Assembly (NCBI GenBank): GCA_028701635.1
Contig: JAQVQJ010000099.1
Location: forward strand, 1-5,055
Direction: 5' to 3'
Length of the DNA stretch: 5,055 nt
DNA from: Clostridia bacterium
GTDB lineage: Bacteria; Bacillota_A; Clostridia; Christensenellales; UBA1242
Below the pieces are notes generated by a model. That model was not told the DNA's origin and made no database searches. It saw nothing but the letters and a program-made list of their open reading frames with translations. A program made the translations under genes and the position numbers. This document shows, piece by piece, positions 1 to 5,055 of the stretch (position 1 is the first letter of the stretch; each line of letters opens with the position of its first letter).

Positions 1-103
1 ATAAATCAATAAGCCGCACTTCATTATCTTCGCTGATTGATAAATCCATAGACAGAGGAAATAATACTAACTGATTTCGAGATATTCCATTAATGTATTT
101 CAT
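1..103 (-). CDS. IS1182-family transposase, N-terminal fragment (runs off window)
   Basis: This is the first 34 codons of a DDE transposase; the rest lies beyond position 1. The visible peptide begins MKYINGISRNQLVLFP and continues with SMDLSISEDNEVRLIDL. That pattern (MKYI-G-RNQ-LFP, about ten residues, then NEVR-IDL) is what I know as the conserved N-terminus of IS1182-family transposases, whose catalytic DDE residues lie further downstream. The ATG at 103 is preceded in frame by a TAG four codons upstream, so the start cannot be further out. No Shine-Dalgarno is visible. A Bacteroidota-type promoter sits immediately upstream, leaving essentially no leader. The protein should act on the ends of its own element. 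Whether the gene is intact cannot be judged from this window. Confidence 0.85.
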   Translation of the reverse strand, partial: MKYINGISRNQLVLFPLSMDLSISEDNEVRLIDL

Positions 104-106
104 ACA

Positions 107-139
107 GTAAATATACTAATTACCAAATAGTTAGCAAAA
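107..139 (-). promoter_or_regulatory. Bacteroidota-type promoter of the transposase
   Basis: On the minus strand TTTTG (139-135) is followed after exactly 19 bases by TATATTTAC (115-107). This fits the Bacteroidota -33 TTTG and -7 TAnnTTTG pattern except for the last base. The -7 element ends only three bases before the ATG at 103, so transcription would start at or inside the start codon and give a leaderless or nearly leaderless message. This is motif matching only. Confidence 0.5.
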
Positions 140-153
140 TAAAATAAGCATAT

Positions 154-179
154 TTTATTAACAATTGATTATTAATAAA
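154..179. repeat. Small inverted repeat near the IS end
   Basis: TTTATTAA (154-161) and TTAATAAA (172-179) are perfect inverted copies with a 10-base loop. It lies between the IS end and the transposase promoter, where it could limit read-in transcription. It is made only of A and T, so it could also be chance. Confidence 0.3.
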
Positions 180-200
180 GTTGGGTTTTTAGACAGTCTG

Positions 201-268
201 ACGGTTGCGGCTATGTGGAGTGCGGAAAAGGAATAGAAATCACCTTTTCAGAGTTCCCACGGAGCCAA
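201..268. repeat. 68-bp direct repeat, copy 1
   Basis: It matches 1198-1265 at 63 of 68 positions without gaps. Differences are at 223, 228, 241, 247 and 262. It comprises the outer spacer, one stem arm and adjoining loop of palindrome P1. Similarity begins abruptly at 201, which marks the IS boundary. Confidence 0.9.
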
Positions 269-424
269 GCCGTTGTAAATATTTTTTGTTAAATTATAAT
301 TTTCTTGCGTAAAGATATGTTAAATTCTGGACAATTCGCAAAGCGGATTGGCGGATAGACTTAAAAGCAATAAGCTTTCAAGTTCTTACAAAATTCCGCA
401 TTACACATAGTTGCTGTTACCAAC
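201..424 (-). repeat. Palindrome P1, attC-like site truncated by the IS
   Basis: The stem arms are 211-227 (CTATGTGGAGTGCGGAA) and 394-410 (TTCCGCATTACACATAG). Of 17 positions 15 pair canonically, one is a G-T wobble and one a G-A mismatch. Read on the minus strand, the outer box is GTTGGTAAC (424-416), followed by a spacer, the stem, a variable centre of about 166 bases, the second arm, CCGCAACC, and then GT, where similarity to P2 ends and IS sequence begins. The second outer box is therefore lost to the insertion. At about 224 bp it is longer than typical integron attC sites (roughly 55-145 bp). Confidence 0.6.
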
Positions 425-615
425 TGGTGGTTGTAAGAGTAATGTTTTTTGTATGGTTTTTAGTCTTTTGAACAGAAAAAGGTATTCCCTTTTTAAATTC
501 GAGAAAAACTTTTTCATTTCCGTTATGTTAGCTACCGTTTCAGAAAATGTTACGAGCTATAAAAGTTGCAATCTTCTTCTTAGAATTTCACTCTTTCAAC
601 GTTCGAAATGCTTTT

Positions 616-1038
616 AAAATTGAGTTTTAGCGTAGGCTTTTCTGAAAAATCATTTCATTTAATTCATTCAAACATTCCGAAAGTCGGGGAGAAGCAACTT
701 TTTAAACAAATTTCTTTGATAAAGTTAGAGTTTTCCACTTTTTCAAATCGTTAGTTAAAATTTTTCAGGTAAAAAGTTGCGATTTACTTTCAGGATAGCG
801 ATTTTCATTGTGTTTTTCATGTTTCTATTGTTGTTTACGCTATGCACTTTCGGATTTGTGGGATAGTTTTCAGGTTCGCTACAGTAATCATTCAACCCAA
901 TTTGACGGAAAAGCTTTTCATAGAATTTTTAGCTTTTCTGGAAAGTCGAACCTACAAAACTAATTCCGCATTTTTCAATTAAATGATATTTTTCAAAATT
1001 TCAGACTGCTAATAGTGTGTCTGCCAAAACTCAATTTT
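616..1038. repeat. Long-range inverted repeat in the gene-less stretch
   Basis: AAAATTGAGTTTT (616-628) and AAAACTCAATTTT (1026-1038) are perfect 13-bp inverted copies. Weaker similarity continues inward: TGAAAAAT...TCATTTAATT occurs near 642-665 on the plus strand and near 970-995 on the minus strand. The spacing of the similar blocks differs between the arms. It may be an old inverted duplication or chance in AT-rich DNA. Confidence 0.4.
694..780. repeat. Inverted repeat with 10-bp arms
   Basis: GCAACTTTTT (694-703) and AAAAAGTTGC (771-780) are perfect inverted copies 67 bases apart. A related AAAAGTTGCA occurs at 561-570. It may fold in an RNA from this stretch. The function is unknown. 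Confidence 0.35.
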
Positions 1039-1197
1039 TCAAACAAATGTAGCGAGTAAATTGAATTCAAATGTTTCCAATAATTATAATTCCTATTTTT
1101 TCAATTAATGTTTTCCGGTAGCGGTTTTCAAGATAATTTCTGTTCAAAAAAAAATCAGAAAAAATATTACTCTATTTCGGTCTTCCACTTGTTGCTA

Positions 1198-1265
1198 ACG
1201 GTTGCGGCTATGTGGAGTGTGGAATAGGAATAGAAATTACCTTATCAGAGTTCCCACGAAGCCAA
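1198..1265. repeat. 68-bp direct repeat, copy 2
   Basis: It matches 201-268 at 63 of 68 positions. The C223-to-T1220 difference is compensated in the opposite stem arm (G398 to A1365), so the pair is kept. Recombination between the copies would remove 997 bp, the whole gene-less unit. Confidence 0.9.
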
Positions 1266-1267
1266 AT

Positions 1268-1293
1268 TTTTAGATTTTGTTTTTAGATTTTGT
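1268..1293. repeat. Two tandem copies of a 13-bp unit
   Basis: TTTTAGATTTTGT occurs twice in direct succession (1268-1280 and 1281-1293) within the variable centre of palindrome P2. It is absent from P1, so it is probably a recent slippage duplication. Confidence 0.85.
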
Positions 1294-1295
1294 AG

Positions 1296-1320
1296 TAAAA
1301 GCCAAATGTCAAAATTTGGC
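1296..1320 (-). terminator. Possible terminator downstream of the ATPase gene
   Basis: On the minus strand a hairpin with a 7-bp perfect stem (GCCAAAT/ATTTGGC, 1320-1301, six-base loop) is followed by TTTTAC. It lies about 64 bases after the ATPase stop, inside the loop of P2. The stem is short with three G-C pairs and the T tract is brief, so termination would be modest. Confidence 0.35.
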
Positions 1321-1383
1321 GGTGTTCGGAAGCGTTCTGCCCGAACGTTTACAGACGAATTTCCACATTACATATAGGTGTTG

Positions 1384-3942
1384 TTATGCCCTGGCATTTG
1401 GGATTAATATATTTTCAATATCTGTAATCATGTCGTTGAACTCATCCAAATCTATTGTGTTTTCATTGCGTTCGGTACCATTATGCAGCATTCCTCCAGA
1501 AACTCTACTATGGATTCTATGTAAAGAATCTACAATTTCAGCATTGTTATTGATTTTTTTTAATTCTGCCCAAGCTATTCTGCTATTTTTATTACTAAAT
1601 CTTGTTGGGACTTGATGATTGAAAATAACTTCATCGATTATACATTCAACTGATATTCGTATTAGATTTGCAACTTTATTTTCTTCTAAAAAAGGAGTTT
1701 GATGAAGTAATGTTTTAGCCTCTTTTATATGATTTTTCGCATAATTACCTTTATAATTTCGTAGAATTCCCTTTGAGTTTTTCCCTTGCGAAATTACTTC
1801 GTAAACTTTTATATGTTTCCCTTGATTATTATTACAATCTGTATCTGTTGTTTTACAAATATGATTGGTTTTTGATGTTTCAAAAGAATCAAGAAATAAT
1901 CTATTGTGATTAAATATTATGATTTGATTATCAAGACTTAACAATCTTTCTGCGAAATTTCCTGCAATTCTGTGGTCAAGACTATTGACTGGGTCATCAA
2001 GAATAATTGGGTTTGCAACTTTTTGCATTTTTATTTCTGCAATAAAAAGGGCTAAAGCCACAGCTTTTTGTTCTCCTTCACTTAAAATTGTAGTTATTGC
2101 ATTATTGCGTGTTAATACCAATTTCGTACTTGAGATGCCTTTTCTTATGCCAGCATTTACAATTTTAACGTCCAAATTCTGATATCCTATTTTTATTAGT
2201 TCTTTATTGAATTTTTGCTTTAAAGATTCTGTTAATAAATGATCATGTGCTGCTTTAGAAAGTGTGCTGAGTTGTCTTGTGTTTATTTTGTTTGCTTTTT
2301 TCTTTAATGCAGATTCTTCGATTGTTAAGATAATCCATTTTTTAATACTGTTTTTTTGAATGTAAATAGATTTATTTTCTTGTAGCACTTTTATTTTCTG
2401 TTCAAGCACCTTTATCTTTTCTTTTTTTTCAGAGTCTTCTTTTGAAAAAACATCAATTTGTGCTTGCAACTTTTTAATTATGTCATTTAAACAATTATTT
2501 ATGGGAATAACATTTTGAGCTGAAGTTGAAATATTTAAATCCTCTTTTTTGATTATTTCTGTTAAATGTGATCTTAAAACGTTAAAACTGTTTATTATTT
2601 CAATTGATATATCATACAGATTCTTTTCTTCAATAAACTTTTCTTTAAAAATTTGAGATATATTTTCCTCTAATTGATAATCAAAAGAAAGTAATTCAAG
2701 TTCTTTTAGTTTCGATTGCAATAAATTTAATGATTGGTGCAGTTCTCGTTCAGAGTTGTCTTTCAAAAACAAACAATACGATTGTAATATTTGAACAGAC
2801 TTGTCACTCTTTAATTCTTGGCGACAATATGGGCAAATACCATCTTTCTCTTTTAAAATACTTGAATAATGCCTTCCAGCAATAATAAATTCTTTCCATT
2901 CATTAGAATTGACCGAAGGGATATCTGTCAATACCATAAATTGTTCTCGTGCCTTATTACTTGCAATTTGTTTTTCTTTTTTAGATACAACAAGTTGTTT
3001 TACTACAGTAATATTATCAGATAAAATTTTACTTTTATTTTCCAACCAATTCTTTAAATTTTCTAAACAATTCTTATTGTGTAAGATAAGTTTAATTTTA
3101 TCTTGAATATTGACTTGTTTTAAAGTTATTAATTCCTTTATTAATTCATCTAATCTTTTTGAATTTGTATCAGAGAATTCAAATAGTTTTTCAATTTCTT
3201 TTTTTCTGCTTTCTGGTAGATTATGATTATTGAATGTACTTTGATTTTGTTCAGAAAAATAAGTTATATCGATATTAGGTTTTTGAGATCTTATTTTATT
3301 GGCATTTGTAGTTAGTTGATTTTTAAATATATCTAAAGAATCAATTAAATATGTAAACAAATTTAAACTTAATGGCTGAATTAGAGTAGAGTCTGTTTCT
3401 CTAGTTTCTAATAACCCATTTAAATATGAAGTGTCAAAGACTTTACATTTATTAAGTGATGGTAATGAGCGAGGTGATCCATTCCATGGAATTGTCTTTT
3501 CGCTTAAAGAATCTTTATAAGTAATTTCTATATCAATTTTAGAAGGATTTTCAGAATAAATATTTGGAAGTATTTCTTTTTTCTTATTCCCTCCAACAAT
3601 TTCATTTATTATTTTAAAATATCCGCTTTTCCCTGTTCCATTTAGTCCGTGTAATATCGTAACATTATTATTGAATTTTATAGTTTGATTACAACTAAGC
3701 GCATTTACTCCTTTTTTGTGTACCAATTTTGTTAGAATAATCTCTATTTCATCATTACTGTCAATAGCATTAGGAATCGAATATTCTATTTCTGTTGAAT
3801 CTTGAAGGCAATTAAAAATTGTTTTCTTTCTTTCTTTAGAAATGGAACCATTAGTTTCTATAGTTTCATATACAAGAGCTTTTAGCCAATTTTCTTGCGA
3901 TTGTGCAAATTCAATTAGATATTCTTTTGCATTATTTTTCAT
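1384..3942 (-). CDS. RloC/PrrC-like SMC-type ABC ATPase, probable phage-defence effector
   Basis: The 852-residue protein is probably cytoplasmic. An N-terminal helical segment (about 4-50) precedes the ATPase. Walker A is GLNGTGKS (99-106), the ABC signature LSEGEQ (620-625), Walker B IILDDP with D-loop SLD (646-656), and the H-loop region NHN (678-680). Between them lie helical, charged coiled-coil arms (about 245-340 and 395-550) around CPYC (370-373), a Rad50/RloC-type zinc hook. The C-terminus holds R762-x3-E766, HQVPTRF near 776-782, and a conserved-looking SGGMLH (815-820). RloC and PrrC cut tRNA anticodon loops with an R-x3-E...H triad, so a tRNase role is possible but inferred. The start at 3942 lies 23 bases after the upstream cassette box. 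The leader is A-rich with no Shine-Dalgarno or clear promoter. The stop codon lies inside palindrome P2. ATPase class is sure; nuclease activity is not. An alternative is a non-RloC defence ATPase with a HEPN-like tail. Confidence 0.9.
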   Translation of the reverse strand: MKNNAKEYLIEFAQSQENWLKALVYETIETNGSISKERKKTIFNCLQDSTEIEYSIPNAIDSNDEIEIILTKLVHKKGVNALSCNQTIKFNNNVTILHGLNGTGKSGYFKIINEIVGGNKKKEILPNIYSENPSKIDIEITYKDSLSEKTIPWNGSPRSLPSLNKCKVFDTSYLNGLLETRETDSTLIQPLSLNLFTYLIDSLDIFKNQLTTNANKIRSQKPNIDITYFSEQNQSTFNNHNLPESRKKEIEKLFEFSDTNSKRLDELIKELITLKQVNIQDKIKLILHNKNCLENLKNWLENKSKILSDNITVVKQLVVSKKEKQIASNKAREQFMVLTDIPSVNSNEWKEFIIAGRHYSSILKEKDGICPYCRQELKSDKSVQILQSYCLFLKDNSERELHQSLNLLQSKLKELELLSFDYQLEENISQIFKEKFIEEKNLYDISIEIINSFNVLRSHLTEIIKKEDLNISTSAQNVIPINNCLNDIIKKLQAQIDVFSKEDSEKKEKIKVLEQKIKVLQENKSIYIQKNSIKKWIILTIEESALKKKANKINTRQLSTLSKAAHDHLLTESLKQKFNKELIKIGYQNLDVKIVNAGIRKGISSTKLVLTRNNAITTILSEGEQKAVALALFIAEIKMQKVANPIILDDPVNSLDHRIAGNFAERLLSLDNQIIIFNHNRLFLDSFETSKTNHICKTTDTDCNNNQGKHIKVYEVISQGKNSKGILRNYKGNYAKNHIKEAKTLLHQTPFLEENKVANLIRISVECIIDEVIFNHQVPTRFSNKNSRIAWAELKKINNNAEIVDSLHRIHSRVSGGMLHNGTERNENTIDLDEFNDMITDIENILIPNARA

Positions 3943-3965
3943 AATCGGAAGTTTTTATTTTGCTT

Positions 3966-4100
3966 GGGCATAACGGTTAGTATATGGTTTTGTGGCGGTT
4001 TTTGAAACACAAACCTTTCAACTTACACCGATGTTTATTTATTGTTAAATCTCTCATAATTAACACTTCACCCGCCATAAACTATATACATTGTTAGCGG
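3966..4100 (-). repeat. Palindrome P3, attC-like site between the PLD and ATPase genes
   Basis: Arms GTATATGGTTTTGTGGCGG (3980-3998) and CCGCCATAAACTATATAC (4072-4089) pair at 16 positions with one bulged base. On the minus strand the order is box CCGCTAAC (4100-4093), AATGTATATAG, variable centre, second arm, TAACC, box GTTATGCCC (3974-3966). The extrahelical base, asymmetric spacers and about 135-bp length fit attC well. An inner hairpin GGTTTTTG/CACAAACC (3997-4004 and 4008-4015) adds structure. It shares the outer ACGGTT with P1 and P2 but not the rest of the stem. It begins 14 bases after the PLD stop codon. No promoter for the ATPase gene is evident in it. Confidence 0.65.
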
Positions 4101-4114
4101 TTCGGGCTTTATTA

Positions 4115-5055
4115 TTATTTAATTTTCCAGTAAATTTCATTAAAAAAACTATCTGCTTCTAGCATATCATTTAGTCCAAGTTTTGAGGAGATTTCTTCTA
4201 TTAGTTCGCAATATTCTGCATAGTCTATTCCTTTAAACGATGAAGAATGTGCTTTTAAATTAACCCCACCTTCTTCTCTTAATACTGTTATTGGGTTTCT
4301 GTTCATATTAGCAAAATCATTATGGTTATATGTCATCATAATTTCAGTGATGTAATTAACTGCAGCACCTTCAATTAAATTCACTTTTATTTTTGCATTA
4401 TCAAAAACAAATTCAGCGGATTTATTTTTATTCTCACGAATGTATCTTACTAAATCACGAAATTCCTTGTAATATGGATAAACAGAACGTCTTAAACGAA
4501 ATAAACTCCCAGAGTGCCATAGATTGAGATCGTCTTTGCTACCAACTAATTGGTCTAAAAGTGGTTCAAATTGCTTTTGCGTCAAGTGTGAATTGTCAGC
4601 AATTGAATTGAGTATTTTCTTTGCTTTTTTATAATTACTCAACTTCTCATTGTAATCATGTTGCCTTTCAGAATTATTAAACTTTGTAAAATGCTTCAAC
4701 AAATTTGCATAGTCAAAAGTCAATTGAGTTTTAGTTTTTGTCGGAATAGGTTTGGCTTTTTTATTATGCTGTTTTTGTTGCTCAAAATATGTTTCATATT
4801 GCTTAATTACAAGCAAAGTTGCTTCATCCGAATTTTCTGGTTCTATTATGCTCCTGAAATAATTTATAGCATCAATCCATACTTTATCGGTTGTATGACA
4901 ATTCACCAATAATGAAGTTTCCTTATTAATCAGAAGACCACCTTTTGTAATGTTCGCTGAACCAGAAATAATCGAAGAATTATTTTTAGTTTTAAATAAG
5001 TATAACTTCGGGTGGAATACGCTATTTCGCATATTTGCTTTTGCAAGATAAAGTT
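4115..5055 (-). CDS. Phospholipase-D-superfamily nuclease, C-terminal part (5' end off window)
   Basis: The reading frame is open to the window edge (LYLAKAN precedes the first visible Met at 5032), so that Met is probably internal. Numbered from it, H7 and K9 (FHPKLYLF), GSAN (24-27) and N36-K-E38 form an HxK...GSxN...NxE catalytic motif of the PLD superfamily. This type occurs in PLD-fold restriction enzymes such as BfiI and NgoFVII and in PLD domains of defence helicases. The family works as a dimer or with two motifs through a histidine-linked intermediate. After a basic linker (about 85-105) comes a helical C-terminal region (about 106-305) with LWHSGSLFRLRR (171-182) and ITEIMMTYNHNDFANMNRNP (228-247). 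I do not recognise that region, though the latter patch recalls helical modules seen in restriction-like proteins. A nuclease acting on foreign DNA is likely. The target is unknown. The stop is 14 bases before P3. Confidence 0.8.
   Translation of the reverse strand, partial: LYLAKANMRNSVFHPKLYLFKTKNNSSIISGSANITKGGLLINKETSLLVNCHTTDKVWIDAINYFRSIIEPENSDEATLLVIKQYETYFEQQKQHNKKAKPIPTKTKTQLTFDYANLLKHFTKFNNSERQHDYNEKLSNYKKAKKILNSIADNSHLTQKQFEPLLDQLVGSKDDLNLWHSGSLFRLRRSVYPYYKEFRDLVRYIRENKNKSAEFVFDNAKIKVNLIEGAAVNYITEIMMTYNHNDFANMNRNPITVLREEGGVNLKAHSSSFKGIDYAEYCELIEEISSKLGLNDMLEADSFFNEIYWKIK

Larger units (their letters stand above)
1..200 (-). mobile_element. One end of an IS1182-type insertion sequence
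   Basis: The stretch holds the transposase start and about 97 bp of non-coding DNA upstream of it. The boundary at about 200 is inferred because the 68-bp direct repeat shared with 1198-1265 begins exactly at 201 and similarity stops to its left. Read on the minus strand, the element would begin CAGACTGTCTAAAAACCC. The terminal inverted repeat cannot be confirmed because the other end is outside the window. The insertion lies in the outer box of palindrome P1. Confidence 0.7.
425..1190. other. About 770 bp without an evident gene, between P1 and P2
   Basis: I see no convincing protein gene on either strand. The longest open frames are a 68-codon plus-strand frame starting inside P1 (411-617) and a 38-codon minus-strand frame (517-401) ending inside P1. 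Neither resembles a known family or has a good start context. The stretch is very AT-rich and holds several inverted repeats (616-628 with 1026-1038, 694-703 with 771-780, and the 12-bp palindrome GAAAAGCTTTTC at 908-919). In the cassette reading, this is the body of a roughly 1-kb unit whose boxes are GTTAGCAAC (1199-1191) and GTTGGTAAC (424-416) on the minus strand. It could encode a non-coding RNA, tiny peptides, or be a decayed gene. Confidence 0.6.
1191..1391 (-). repeat. Palindrome P2, attC-like site at the 3' end of the ATPase gene
   Basis: The stem arms are 1208-1224 (CTATGTGGAGTGTGGAA) and 1361-1377 (TTCCACATTACATATAG), paired at 16 of 17 positions if two G-T wobbles are counted. On the minus strand the order is box GGGCATAAC (1391-1383), AACACC spacer, arm, variable centre, arm, CCGCAACC, box GTTAGCAAC (1199-1191). 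The first box contains the ATPase stop codon. The centre holds GCCAAATTTT (1261-1270) with AAAATTTGGC (1311-1320) and a 6-bp stem, GTTCGG (1324-1329) with CCGAAC (1341-1346). The layout equals an attC site (R'', L'', loop, L', R'), but the boxes depart from GTTRRRY and the site is about 200 bp long. Confidence 0.65.
1199..3973 (-). mobile_element. Putative gene cassette carrying the ATPase gene
   Basis: The unit is defined by integron logic: it runs from the GTT-type box of P3 (GTTATGCCC, 3974-3966 minus) through the ATPase gene and P2. The box of P3 that would travel with this unit is the exact 9-bp complement of the TAAC box of P2 (GGGCATAAC, 1391-1383 minus). This is expected if both came from one circular cassette with a single attC site. 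The gene almost fills the unit: 23 bases precede its start and its stop lies in the 3' box. No integrase is visible in the window. Confidence 0.55.

Noticed and set aside
401..517. Minus-strand 38-codon open frame (starts MKKFFSNLKREYLF) ending inside P1
   Set aside because: Its position is reminiscent of a cassette gene ending in the recombination site. However, it is short, has no good start signal and could arise by chance in AT-rich DNA. Noted only as a possibility.
411..617. Plus-strand 68-codon open frame
   Set aside because: It starts inside palindrome P1, has no ribosome-binding context, an odd Cys/Phe-rich composition and no family resemblance. It also runs against the array direction.
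1044..1051. Minus-strand TACATTTG, an exact TAnnTTTG match in the gene-less stretch
   Set aside because: The nearest TTTG is only 16 bases upstream, not 19-21. A second TAnnTTTG match occurs at 962-955 with no partner, so such matches look like background in AT-rich DNA.
201..1391. P1 and P2 as terminal repeats of one composite transposon
   Set aside because: They contain no transposase between them, resemble each other as direct copies rather than inverted ends, and P3 shares the same architecture. Repeated recombination sites explain them better.
1277..1615. Plus-strand 112-codon open frame
   Set aside because: It lies mostly antisense to the well-supported ATPase 3' end and its peptide resembles no family.
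201..4100. CRISPR array
   Set aside because: The repeats are long, few, imperfect and spaced by about 1 to 2.7 kb with genes between. No short regular repeat-spacer pattern is present.

Overview
The window is AT-rich, uses A-rich leaders without a clear Shine-Dalgarno sequence, and carries a Bacteroidota-type TTTG/TAnnTTTG promoter. Its coding style and the IS1182-type transposase start also fit Bacteroidota, probably Flavobacteriia or a close relative. This assignment comes from sequence style only. All convincing genes lie on the minus strand, so the array reads from position 5055 towards 1.

Layout, read along the minus strand. (1) 5055-4115: 3' part of a phospholipase-D-superfamily nuclease gene, whose 5' end lies outside the window. 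(2) 4100-3966: imperfect palindrome P3. (3) 3942-1384: an 852-codon SMC/Rad50-like ABC ATPase with a central CPYC zinc-hook motif and a C-terminal R-x3-E...H region, most like the RloC/PrrC (AAA_13) class of defence ATPases. (4) 1391-1191: palindrome P2. (5) 1190-425: about 770 bp with no convincing gene but several inverted repeats. (6) 424-201: palindrome P1. (7) 200-1: the end of an IS1182-family element and the first 34 codons of its transposase.

The main result is that P1, P2 and P3 have the architecture of integron attC recombination sites in the same orientation as the genes. Each has a TAAC-type box, an asymmetric spacer, an imperfect stem, a variable centre, a second stem arm, a spacer and a GTT-type box. 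The cassette boxes match as integron logic predicts: the box upstream of the ATPase gene (GTTATGCCC, minus) is the exact complement of the box at its 3' end (GGGCATAAC, minus), although they belong to different palindromes 2.6 kb apart. The next unit matches at 8 of 9 positions. The ATPase stop codon lies inside its 3' box. The window therefore looks like an integrase-less (within view) cassette array with a PLD nuclease cassette, an ATPase cassette and a roughly 1-kb cassette without an evident protein gene. The IS1182-type element interrupts the array within a base or two of the expected recombination point of P1.

Functionally, the ATPase and the PLD protein both look like phage-defence effectors. 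Whether they form one system or are independent cassettes cannot be decided here. Separate attC-like sites between them favour independent acquisition. The boxes deviate from the canonical GTTRRRY/RYYYAAC consensus and P1 and P2 exceed the usual attC size, so a lineage-specific palindromic element that mimics attC remains possible.
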